Shown here in pieces: positions 45,331 to 53,409 of a stretch of 64,000 nucleotides of DNA (position 1 is its first letter; each line of letters opens with the position of its first letter). The notes under the pieces are model-generated. The model was not told where the DNA came from. It worked only from the letters and a program-made list of their open reading frames with translations, and made no database searches. Source of the DNA: an uncultured Prochlorococcus sp. Its GTDB lineage: Bacteria > Cyanobacteriota > Cyanobacteriia > PCC-6307 > Cyanobiaceae. The translations under genes were made by a program, and so were the position numbers. Where the stretch lies: the NCBI GenBank assembly GCA_902600475.1, contig CACKJM010000001.1, positions 64,685-128,684 of the forward strand, in the 5' to 3' direction.

Positions 45331-46563
45331 ATGCCTGATAAGTTTTTTGGAGGGTTAGATTTTGGAACCAGTGGTGTAAGAATATCTATAATTAATTTTG
45401 ATAAGGAATTAATATATTCGAATTCAGTTTCTTATGAATGCAGCTTTAAAAATCCAAATTCTTGGATCAATTCTTGTGAAAAACTCTTAGATAGTTTACC
45501 TATTGAAGTGAAAATTAACCTTGATAAATTGGCTATATCCGGCACCTCAGGAACCTTATCGGCATCTAATTTAGAGGGAGAGCCCTTAGGCGATGCAATA
45601 CCTTATGACAAGGCATGTATTAAAAATAAGATACTTATTGATTCTTTAACTTCAGGAGAAGATCATTTACGAACTCCCTACAGTAGTCTTGCCAAAGCAT
45701 TAACACTAATCGAGGAATATGGAGCAAATATACTTCTAAGACATCAATCTGATTGGATAACTGGCTGGTTTTTAAAAGATTGGACTTATGGAGAAGAAGG
45801 CAATAATCTCAAACTTGGGTGGGATCTTATAAAAGAATCGTGGCCAAAAAGTTATCTCAATACTTCGTGGCAAAAATGCTTACCTAAAATAATAAAAAGT
45901 GGAAAAATTATTGGCCAAGTTCATTCTGATCTAGCAGCAAAATTTAATTTGAATAAAAAATTAATTTTAATTTCAGGTACTACAGACTCTAATGCAAATT
46001 TAATAGCTGCGGGTTTAGATAAAGAAGATGGACTCACAGTTTTAGGCACAACTATTGTGGTCAAAAAGATTATTGATAACCCAATCAAAGAAAAAGGAAT
46101 TACAACTCATAGAGTATGTGGTGATTGGATCTGCGGAGGAGCTTCAAACGCAGGATGTGGAATTTTATCAAAATTCTTTTCTGATGCGGAAATTAAAGAA
46201 CTTAGCAGACAAATAAACACATCGAAAACCTCTTCTTTAAAACTTTTACCTCTAAATAGTAAAGGAGAAAGATTTCCTGTTAATAATTCTAATTTAGAGC
46301 CAATTCTTGGTCCTAGGCCAGTAAGCGACTCACTTTATTTACATGCATTATTCGAAGGTCTAGCTAATATTGAACTGCAAGGATGGGAAAAACTGCACAA
46401 GCTTACAGGTTCACTTCCAAAAAAAATTATTACTGTTGGTGGAGGTTCAAAAAATCCTCAATGGAGAAAAATTAGAGAAAAAATTATAAATATACCAATA
46501 ATTTCATGTAAAAAAACCACTTCATATGGAACTGCTTTAATAGCAATCAATGCAAAACAATAA
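45331..46563 (+). CDS. FGGY-family carbohydrate kinase, probable D-ribulose kinase type
   Basis: A 410-residue sugar kinase starting FFGGLDFGTSGVRISIINFD, the phosphate-binding loop of the FGGY/actin-ATPase fold. AISGTSGTLSASNLEGEPLG and GTTDSNANLIAAGLDKEDGL are further nucleotide and substrate blocks, and KKIITVGGGSKNPQWRKI near the C-terminus is the adenosine loop. It is shorter than xylulokinase and resembles the cyanobacterial and plant D-ribulose kinase group by layout. It follows metK by 12 bases. Substrate inferred from family only. Confidence 0.8.
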   Translation: MPDKFFGGLDFGTSGVRISIINFDKELIYSNSVSYECSFKNPNSWINSCEKLLDSLPIEVKINLDKLAISGTSGTLSASNLEGEPLGDAIPYDKACIKNKILIDSLTSGEDHLRTPYSSLAKALTLIEEYGANILLRHQSDWITGWFLKDWTYGEEGNNLKLGWDLIKESWPKSYLNTSWQKCLPKIIKSGKIIGQVHSDLAAKFNLNKKLILISGTTDSNANLIAAGLDKEDGLTVLGTTIVVKKIIDNPIKEKGITTHRVCGDWICGGASNAGCGILSKFFSDAEIKELSRQINTSKTSSLKLLPLNSKGERFPVNNSNLEPILGPRPVSDSLYLHALFEGLANIELQGWEKLHKLTGSLPKKIITVGGGSKNPQWRKIREKIINIPIISCKKTTSYGTALIAINAKQ

Positions 46564-46652
46564 TTTCTTAAGAATATTTGATCAAGATATAAAATTTTTA
46601 ATGAAAAGGGTTTCACAAACTACACATCTTAATTTAAAGTATATAGGTTAGA

Positions 46653-46725
46653 GCCGGGATAGCTCAGTTGGTAGAGCAGGCGACTGAAAATCGCCGTGTC
46701 CCCAGTTCAAATCTGGGTCCTGGCA
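46653..46725 (+). tRNA. tRNA-Phe (anticodon GAA)
   Basis: A 73-base cloverleaf begins GCCGGGATAGCTCAGTTGG and ends GTCCTGGCA. The anticodon loop reads CTGAAAA. It stands alone, followed by a terminator. Confidence 0.95.
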
Positions 46726-46730
46726 CCTTT

Positions 46731-46756
46731 AAAACCCTGTCTAAGACGGGGTTTTA
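46731..46756 (+). terminator. terminator after tRNA-Phe
   Basis: AAAACCC..GTC at 46731-46740 pairs with GAC..GGGTTTT at about 46745-46755 with one mismatch region, followed by AT-rich sequence. It lies six bases after the tRNA. The A-rich left arm means that it can also work on the minus strand for the gene starting at 47239. Confidence 0.75.
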
Positions 46757-46819
46757 TAATTTCAAGACATTATTAATTCTTGATTTTTTCATAATTTAAT
46801 TTTTTAGAATAGAAAATTT

Positions 46820-47239
46820 TTAGTTTTCGACTCTACAGACTTGACCAATAACACTTAGGATCAGCATATCTCCATTTGGATCTTGCCAATCAGCTAAATC
46901 ATTGAAATTACTATTTACTTCATCTATAGAGACATCAACGTCTCTAAATGATTTTTCAAAACAATTTATATCCATTGTATAGAGAATATCCTTAGTAATT
47001 TCACTTTTTGTTTTGGGAATGAATTTACTCAATACTCTTACAGAACCATCCTCATTCCTTTTTATACTTTGCCTATCCCACAACTGCTCTCCGTATTCAC
47101 TTTTAGGGACTCCGACCCATTCATGAGGCAAAGCTTCTGATTTTTTTATTGAAAAACAAAAGAAAACTATAATCGAAAGGACTAAATTAATGATATTTTT
47201 AAAAAATATTGAATTAACTTTATTCTTAGAATGAATCAT
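46820..47239 (-). CDS. exported protein, surface-adhesin E-like pattern
   Basis: A 139-residue protein with an N-terminal hydrophobic segment (INLVLSIIVFFCFSIKKSEA) that looks like a signal peptide, cut near SEA. The mature part has HEWVGVPKSEYGEQLWDRQS, IKRNEDGSVRVLSKFIPKTK, then YTMDINCFEKSFRDVDVSID and ILSVIGQVCRVEN, with a Cys pair about 60 apart. The order W-V...D-x-x-S-I...V-L-x-K...I-N-C...R-D resembles the Adhesin_E domain. Function unknown; likely periplasmic. Confidence 0.5.
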   Translation of the reverse strand: MIHSKNKVNSIFFKNIINLVLSIIVFFCFSIKKSEALPHEWVGVPKSEYGEQLWDRQSIKRNEDGSVRVLSKFIPKTKSEITKDILYTMDINCFEKSFRDVDVSIDEVNSNFNDLADWQDPNGDMLILSVIGQVCRVEN

Positions 47240-47386
47240 GACTACTTATGGAATACAAATATTTTTTATTAGTAGGAAATATAAGATTAAAAATTTATAA
47301 AAATTTTTATTGATTAGTATTTATATTATAGATAGAATCAAATATTAAATTAAGAATTTACTTCCAATAAATTTATTAGAAAAATA

Positions 47387-48019
47387 ATGAATAAAATACA
47401 GAAATTTTTCTCAGTAGTTTTTTTCATTGCAATATTTGTAATATTGATTTATTTAATCCAAAATTATGGAATTGAACCTTTAAGGAACAAAATAGAAAGT
47501 ATGGGGATTTGGGCTCCTTTTGGAATATTTATCCTTAGAGGTGTAAGTATTATTTTACCTGCCCTTCCAAGTTCTGCTTATTCTCTGCTAGCTGGTTCAT
47601 TACTAGGATTTCAAAAAGGTTACATGACAATAATCTTTTCTGATATCGTTTTTTGCCAAGTTGCTTTCTTTATTGCGAGAAATTATGGTCGGGGTCCTGT
47701 ACGTAATTTAGTAGGCCCAAAAGCAATGCAAAAGATTGAAAGTTTTAATCAAAACCAGCTAGAAGAAAATTTCTTTCTCATGACAGGTCTACTAATGACT
47801 GGCCTTTTTGATTTTCTAAGCTACGCAATTGGCATTGGAGGAACTCGCTGGAAAATATTTACTCCAGCATTATTAATAAGTCTTCTAATCAGTGACTCTA
47901 TTCTAGTAGCAGTAGGAGCTGGAGTTAGCCAGGGAGCAGGATTATTACTGGGGATTGCTCTATTAGGAATGTTTGCATTAGCGACTATTTCAGGATTGGC
48001 AAAAAATAAAAAGCCTTAA
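47387..48019 (+). CDS. VTT/DedA-like membrane protein (TVP38/TMEM64 type)
   Basis: A 210-residue integral membrane protein with about five spans. The segment RGVSIILPALPSSAYSLLAGSLLGFQKG (about residues 51-78) and the late FDFLSYAIGIGGTRWKIFTP are the two re-entrant blocks typical of the VTT (SNARE-associated) domain, whose members include lipid scramblases. The substrate is not known for cyanobacteria. It has a basic C-terminal end. No operon partner is near. Confidence 0.75.
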   Translation: MNKIQKFFSVVFFIAIFVILIYLIQNYGIEPLRNKIESMGIWAPFGIFILRGVSIILPALPSSAYSLLAGSLLGFQKGYMTIIFSDIVFCQVAFFIARNYGRGPVRNLVGPKAMQKIESFNQNQLEENFFLMTGLLMTGLFDFLSYAIGIGGTRWKIFTPALLISLLISDSILVAVGAGVSQGAGLLLGIALLGMFALATISGLAKNKKP

Positions 48020-48139
48020 TAACAAAACAGTTGATAATTCTGTAATCAAAGAAGAAAGATATGACATTTTCGCAAACAATAACTATATAAATAATGATTC
48101 ATGCAAGAATAGGAATCGATTATTTTTTAAAGTTATTAG

Positions 48140-48319
48140 ATGACTCCATTTAGACCAACTTCATATGATCGCCCTGGAGAACAAATATCAACTACTCCTT
48201 CTGGATTAAAAGTAACTTCTGCAAAGAGATTAATGGTGGATTCAATGGTAAGAATGATACAAAAAGCAGAAAATCATTCCGTAGAAGATCAACTTGACGA
48301 AGAATCTAACAATAATTAA
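48140..48319 (+). CDS. small soluble protein upstream of cpeS (59 aa)
   Basis: ATG at 48140 to TAA at 48317-48319 gives 59 residues beginning [20 protein letters not shown] and containing a helical, basic middle ([20 protein letters not shown]) and an acidic Asn-rich end. Its last 26 bases overlap the TTG start of cpeS in another frame, so the two are probably translated together. It may act in bilin attachment or be a small regulator, but nothing in the sequence shows which. Confidence 0.6.
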   Translation: MTPFRPTSYDRPGEQISTTPSGLKVTSAKRLMVDSMVRMIQKAENHSVEDQLDEESNNN

Positions 48320-48845
48320 TCAATTCATTGATAAAAGTTTAGGAGAGTGGAAATCTATTAGAAGTACTCACACTTTAGCTTTTCAGGAATTTGAAAACTC
48401 AACTAGTAAAATATATATAAAACATATCAACAAAAAAAATAAAAAAGTTGTTGAAATTTTTAAAAATTATAAATTTAGTTTAAACCTAGAGAGCATAGCC
48501 ATTTCTATAAACTGGCAAGCTATTAGTGATTGGGACAATGATGATATCCGTGAGGGAGATGAAACTATTCTGATTTTTTTACCAAAGGATGAAAATTCAG
48601 GAATTGTTTTAAGAAATAAAGGTTATACAGAATCCTTTATTTCATCATCCAATTATTTTTTTGATGAACAAAATAATTTACACATTAAAAATATTTATAA
48701 ATCAACAGTTTCCGAAGAAAGAATTTCCTTTTTATCCACACATGTAAGATCCAGATTTTCTACTATTAGAAATCTGGAAAATAACTCAGTTATACAGACT
48801 TCCCATACTTCAGAGATAAGGAATTTAGCTAGTTTAAAAGATTAA
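48294..48845 (+). CDS. cpeS: phycobiliprotein chromophore lyase, CpeS/CpcS family
   Basis: A 183-residue lipocalin-like lyase that attaches bilin to phycobiliproteins. [20 protein letters not shown] (about 11-30) and ISEERIS-like [18 protein letters not shown] near the C-terminus, with SEIRNL at the end, follow the CpeS pattern; [20 protein letters not shown] is the central block. The start is a TTG inside the preceding small gene. It ends 17 bases inside the 3' end of the convergent cpeB. Its likely client is the lone phycoerythrin beta subunit encoded there. Confidence 0.85.
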   Translation: MTKNLTIINQFIDKSLGEWKSIRSTHTLAFQEFENSTSKIYIKHINKKNKKVVEIFKNYKFSLNLESIAISINWQAISDWDNDDIREGDETILIFLPKDENSGIVLRNKGYTESFISSSNYFFDEQNNLHIKNIYKSTVSEERISFLSTHVRSRFSTIRNLENNSVIQTSHTSEIRNLASLKD

Positions 48846-49341
48846 TTATCCTTTCAAATTGAAACTCTGTTTCAGATATTAATTTAGGAAGAAAGTCTTT
48901 GTTTCCAAGCATATTATTAACTGTTGAATTCAAATCAGAGATAGTTGCATCTCGCATTAATTCAAAAACCCTTCTAGCATTTCTTAAAGGTACCCCAAGA
49001 GCAAGATAAGTATTTTTAAGATCCTTCAAACAACTTTTTTCTAAAACTGATTCGTCATTAGAAATTAAAAGATAAGCAACAATCCTTAGGATTATTTCTC
49101 CATCTCTTAAACAAACGGACATCTTGTTAGTTGTATTTAAAGATATTTTTGAATTAAGTGAATCTTGATTTTCGCAAATCATTGCTGTTACAGCGTCTGC
49201 TGCGATTGCATGTGAATTATTGGTTATTGAGGTTATTGCATCTAATCTTGAGTTTGCACTATTAATAAATTCTTTGATATTGCTTAAATCATTTAATTTC
49301 TTATCGGCTGACAATAGTTGATTATTCTTTGAAACTGACAT
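48829..49341 (-). CDS. cpeB: degenerate phycoerythrin beta subunit
   Basis: A 170-residue globin-like phycobiliprotein. [20 protein letters not shown] (about 35-54) and [20 protein letters not shown] (about 73-92) with Cys77 in the place of the main bilin-binding cysteine (Cys82 of other phycobiliproteins), and [20 protein letters not shown], are diagnostic. It is divergent from normal CpeB and no alpha subunit or linker gene is present in the window. This matches the high-light Prochlorococcus state, where a single PE beta remains with possible sensory or minor light-harvesting use. Convergent overlap with cpeS of 17 bases. Confidence 0.9.
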   Translation of the reverse strand: MSVSKNNQLLSADKKLNDLSNIKEFINSANSRLDAITSITNNSHAIAADAVTAMICENQDSLNSKISLNTTNKMSVCLRDGEIILRIVAYLLISNDESVLEKSCLKDLKNTYLALGVPLRNARRVFELMRDATISDLNSTVNNMLGNKDFLPKLISETEFQFERIINLLN

Positions 49342-49494
49342 TTCTGAATTAAAAATTTAAAGACCGACCTTAAGAATAATACAAAGCTAGTTAAAACAAT
49401 AAAATTTCAAACTTAACGCAACGCTTCTTAATTAATAACTTCATTCCAAAGTGATAGTTGAAATAATTCAAATAAAAAAATTTTTTCCGCTAAT

Positions 49495-49725
49495 ATGGAA
49501 GTACATTTTAATAAAGTTTTGGATCAACAGGATTTAAAATTATCAAAGAAACTTATTTCCTCATATAAAAAGAGATTGGAAAAAGAAATTCTAGACCGAA
49601 GTACCAAATTAAGAATGCCTCAAAATAAATTTGAAGAAATAATTAATAACAATAATGAACTTATAAATTTAAAAAAAACGTTAGAAGAACTAGAAACGGA
49701 ATCTGAATCTCATAGTAAAGTCTGA
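49495..49725 (+). CDS. small hypothetical coiled-coil protein (76 aa)
   Basis: A 76-residue charged helical protein (MEVHFNKVLDQQDLKLSKKL, ISSYKKRLEKEILDRSTKLR, ending with a long helix LINLKKTLEELETESESHSK). It ends 22 bases before the helicase gene. The shape resembles a small coiled-coil dimer. No family recognised; not xseB by sequence pattern. Confidence 0.55.
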   Translation: MEVHFNKVLDQQDLKLSKKLISSYKKRLEKEILDRSTKLRMPQNKFEEIINNNNELINLKKTLEELETESESHSKV

Positions 49726-49747
49726 TTTTTGAAAAACCCTTCCAAAA

Positions 49748-52156
49748 GTGCCTAAAACCAACAATTTCCTTTTTAAGTACCTAAACAATCAACAACTTCA
49801 AGCAGTAAAACATGTTTATGGACCTCTATTAGTTGTTGCTGGCGCAGGTAGTGGAAAAACCAAGGCTCTTACTCACAGAATTGCAAACCTTATTGAGGGT
49901 AACTCTATAGATCCCCATAACATCCTCGCAGTCACTTTCACTAACAAAGCTGCCAAAGAAATGAAAGCAAGATTGGAGGTTCTTCTAGCCCAAGAATTAG
50001 CTTTTAATCAATTTGGTCAGCCTTGGGCAACTCTCAAAGAAATTGATCAAAATCAATTAAGAACAAACGTTCACCAAGATAAGCTTCAGAACCTTTGGAT
50101 CGGTACTTTCCATTCTTTATTTTCAAGACTTCTGAGATATGATATTGAAAAATATACTGATCCAGAAGGCCTAAAATGGACAAGGCAATTTTCAATTTAC
50201 GATGAAACAGATTCTCAAACATTAGTAAAAGAAATTATTAGTCAAGATATGAATCTTGACCCAAAAAGATATGATCCCAAAAAGATTAAAAGATTAATAA
50301 GTAATGCTAAAAATCAATGCTTAACTTCTAATGATCTTTTAGAAAAAGCAGATAATAATTTTGATAAAACAGTTGCAGAAGCCTACAAGAGATACAGAAT
50401 TTCGCTCTCAAAAAATAATTCTTTAGACTTTGATGATCTTCTACTTTTGCCTGTTTTCTTATTGAGGCAAAATGATATAGTAAGAGATTACTGGCACAAA
50501 AGATTTAAACATATTTTAGTTGACGAATATCAAGATACAAATAGAACACAATATGAACTTATAAAATTAATTACGGCTGGAAATACTGAACCAAAAAAAT
50601 TCTTCAATTGGGAAGATCGATCAATTTTTGTAGTTGGAGATGCTGATCAAAGTATTTATAGTTTCAGAGCAGCTGACTTCAGAATTTTAATTGGTTTTCA
50701 AGAAGATTTTAAAACTTCAATCAAAGACGATACAAAATTATCTTTAATTAAATTAGAAGAGAATTATAGGTCATCTTCTAATATCCTTGATGCTGCAAAC
50801 TCACTAATTGAAAACAACTCTGAAAGAATTGACAAAGTTTTAAAGGCTACTAAAGAAAAAGGGGAACTTTTAACGTTACTGAGCTGTGATGATGAAATTT
50901 CCGAGGCAGAAGCAATTACCAATAAAATAAAATTACTCAATAATTATAATCAAAACCCAATTTGGAAAAATTTTGCAATTTTATATCGAACCAGAGCTCA
51001 GTCGAGAGTATTAGAAGAATCTCTTGTAAGGTGGCGCATTCCTTATACGATTTTTGGCGGATTGCGTTTTTATGATAGAAGAGAAATTAAAGATGCAATA
51101 GCATATTTGAAAGTTCTGGTTAATTCTTCAGATAACATTAGTCTTTTAAGAATCATAAATGTTCCTAGAAGAGGGATTGGTAAGACTACTATTCAAAAAC
51201 TTAATGAACTATCTAATAGGTTAAATATCCCATTATGGGAGGTTCTTAATGATAAGCAAAGTCTTGAAGAAACAATAGGCCGATCATCAAAAGGAATTAA
51301 TAAATTTACTGAAGTTATGAATGATCTACTGTGTTACCTAGAAAATTCAGGTCCCGCTCAACTCCTACAACTTATATTAGAAAAAAGTGGTTATTTAAGT
51401 GACTTGCTCTCTAGTGGGACTGAAGAATCTGAAGATAGAAGAAATAACTTACAAGAACTAATTAATGCAGCTACTCAATATGAAGAAGAAACAGAAAGTG
51501 GAGATGTAGAGGGATTTCTTTCTACAGCAGCCTTAACAACTGATAATGATACGAAGAAAAATAATCCTAACTCTGTAACTCTCATGACTCTACATAACAG
51601 TAAAGGTTTAGAATTTCAAAATGTTTTTATCACTGGGCTAGAACAAGGTCTCTTCCCTAGCCATAGATCAATAGATACTCCCTCACTTCTTGAAGAGGAA
51701 AGAAGATTATGCTACGTAGGTATTACTAGAGCTAAAGAAAGAGTTTTCTTAAGTCATGCCAGGGAAAGAAGATTATGGGGTGGAATGCGTGAAGCAACAA
51801 TTCCTTCAATATTTCTTTCGGAAATACCTGAAGATCTAATGGATGGGGAATTACCACAAACTGGTGGTGCTTCAATTAGAAGAGATTTTCATCTTGATCG
51901 TTTAACAAGAGTTGATCGAAACAATCCAAATGAATTTGTTAACAAACCAATAAATGCAGTAAGAAAATTATATTCAGGGCCAAGTAAAGGGAAAAGCTGG
52001 ATAGTTGGAGATAAGCTAATTCACTCAAAATTTGGGAAAGGTGAAATTATACATATTTTTGGGAGTGGTGAAAAAATATCTTTAGCCGTAAAATTTGGTG
52101 ATAAAGGAAGTAAAATTCTAGATCCCAGATTAGCTCCAATTCGTTATGTAAGTTAA
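49748..52156 (+). CDS. pcrA: UvrD/PcrA-type ATP-dependent DNA helicase
   Basis: An 802-residue superfamily 1A helicase. Motif I VVAGAGSGKTKALTHRIANL (about 34-53), motif Ia NILAVTFTNKAAKEMKARL, motif II HILVDEYQDTNRTQYELIK, motif III GDADQSIYSFRAADF, motif IV (LEENYRSSSNIL), and V/VI in ESVTLMTLHNSKGLEFQNVF and EERRLCYVGITRAKERVFLS are all present. Its GTG start at 49748 is the natural one. It works in replication restart and nucleotide-excision repair. Downstream is the tRNA nucleotidyltransferase gene by five bases. Confidence 0.95.
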   Translation: MPKTNNFLFKYLNNQQLQAVKHVYGPLLVVAGAGSGKTKALTHRIANLIEGNSIDPHNILAVTFTNKAAKEMKARLEVLLAQELAFNQFGQPWATLKEIDQNQLRTNVHQDKLQNLWIGTFHSLFSRLLRYDIEKYTDPEGLKWTRQFSIYDETDSQTLVKEIISQDMNLDPKRYDPKKIKRLISNAKNQCLTSNDLLEKADNNFDKTVAEAYKRYRISLSKNNSLDFDDLLLLPVFLLRQNDIVRDYWHKRFKHILVDEYQDTNRTQYELIKLITAGNTEPKKFFNWEDRSIFVVGDADQSIYSFRAADFRILIGFQEDFKTSIKDDTKLSLIKLEENYRSSSNILDAANSLIENNSERIDKVLKATKEKGELLTLLSCDDEISEAEAITNKIKLLNNYNQNPIWKNFAILYRTRAQSRVLEESLVRWRIPYTIFGGLRFYDRREIKDAIAYLKVLVNSSDNISLLRIINVPRRGIGKTTIQKLNELSNRLNIPLWEVLNDKQSLEETIGRSSKGINKFTEVMNDLLCYLENSGPAQLLQLILEKSGYLSDLLSSGTEESEDRRNNLQELINAATQYEEETESGDVEGFLSTAALTTDNDTKKNNPNSVTLMTLHNSKGLEFQNVFITGLEQGLFPSHRSIDTPSLLEEERRLCYVGITRAKERVFLSHARERRLWGGMREATIPSIFLSEIPEDLMDGELPQTGGASIRRDFHLDRLTRVDRNNPNEFVNKPINAVRKLYSGPSKGKSWIVGDKLIHSKFGKGEIIHIFGSGEKISLAVKFGDKGSKILDPRLAPIRYVS

Positions 52157-52161
52157 AATTC

Positions 52162-53409
52162 ATGAACGATATCTCTGATTACATCCAAGGGGAATTAATC
52201 AAAACTCCATTTAATCTATATAACCTTATCACTAAATACATAGAATCTAATAACAATACTAAAGTGGCTTTTGTTGGCGGTTATTTAAGAGATTTGTTAG
52301 TTAGTAAATTCCACAAAAAATCGTTTTCTAAACCTGTAGATATTGATCTTGTTATTGAAGGATCCTCTATTTCTCTTGCAAAATTTATAAAAAAAAATAT
52401 TGTAAATGTAGATTTATGTTTAATCAAGGAATTTAATTTATACAACACTGTAGAGATAAATATTAATGACTATAAAATTGATATTGCTTCTGCGAGAAAA
52501 GAAATTTATTCTGCTCCAGGCTTAAATCCCACAGTAAATAAAAGTACTATTGAGGAGGATCTTAAGAGGAGAGATTTCACTATAAATTCAATAGCCTTCG
52601 AGGTCTCGACAAGGCAAATCTATGATCTTTATGGAGGAATTTCTGACATAAAAAATAAAAGATTGAACTTACTTCACAGTAATAGTATTTCAGATGATCC
52701 AAGTAGATTAATTAGATGTGCAAAATATGCTTCAAGGTTAGATTTCAATATTTCAAATAATTCCCTCAAACAATCTCAAGAAACAGTTAGAAAATGGCCA
52801 TGGAAAAGTTCAGAAACTCATCAGAAAATGATTTCCCCTCCTGCACTTGGCATACGAATAAGGATGGAACTAGCTGATATATGCAAACACGATAATTTGA
52901 CTAATGTGATTTCGATAATTCATAAATGGAAAATTATCTCAATCTTAAATGATAATATTAAAGTCGATAAAAAATTTTTAAGAGGACTAAATTGGATTAA
53001 GAAGTTAAAGGGAAATCATATGCTTTACTTATTAAAAAATTCAGAAGATTTAGAAAAAGCATGTCAAAGATTTTTGATAAATAATAGTGAGATAAAAATA
53101 TTAGAAGATTATATCAATATCAAAAAGATATTAAATACAAACCAAAAAAATTTCAATCATTTTTCTCCATCAAGTTGGACAGAATTTATTGAGGACAGAA
53201 ACCTTAATGATGAGACAGTCAAATTATTAATTTGTGATGGAGGACCATACTGGCGTAAATTTTTTAAGTGGTTATTTATTTACAAATTCATAAAATCAAA
53301 AAAAGATGGAGAAACATTAAAGAAAGAAGGATGGGACCCCGGGAAGGAGATGGGAAAGGAAATCAAAAGATTAAGATATTTGGAAATTGACAAATTAAAT
53401 AGAAATTAA
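52162..53409 (+). CDS. CCA-adding / poly(A) polymerase-type nucleotidyltransferase
   Basis: A 415-residue class II nucleotidyltransferase. The head domain has VAFVGGYLRDLLVSKFHKKS and KPVDIDLVIEGSS with the catalytic DxD, then EEDLKRRDFTINSIAFEVST and DDPSRLIRCAKYASRLDFNI. This is the tRNA CCA-adding or poly(A)-polymerase family; which activity applies cannot be decided from sequence alone, and cyanobacteria may split the task over paralogues. It begins five bases after pcrA and ends one base before the convergent fusion gene. Confidence 0.88.
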   Translation: MNDISDYIQGELIKTPFNLYNLITKYIESNNNTKVAFVGGYLRDLLVSKFHKKSFSKPVDIDLVIEGSSISLAKFIKKNIVNVDLCLIKEFNLYNTVEININDYKIDIASARKEIYSAPGLNPTVNKSTIEEDLKRRDFTINSIAFEVSTRQIYDLYGGISDIKNKRLNLLHSNSISDDPSRLIRCAKYASRLDFNISNNSLKQSQETVRKWPWKSSETHQKMISPPALGIRIRMELADICKHDNLTNVISIIHKWKIISILNDNIKVDKKFLRGLNWIKKLKGNHMLYLLKNSEDLEKACQRFLINNSEIKILEDYINIKKILNTNQKNFNHFSPSSWTEFIEDRNLNDETVKLLICDGGPYWRKFFKWLFIYKFIKSKKDGETLKKEGWDPGKEMGKEIKRLRYLEIDKLNRN

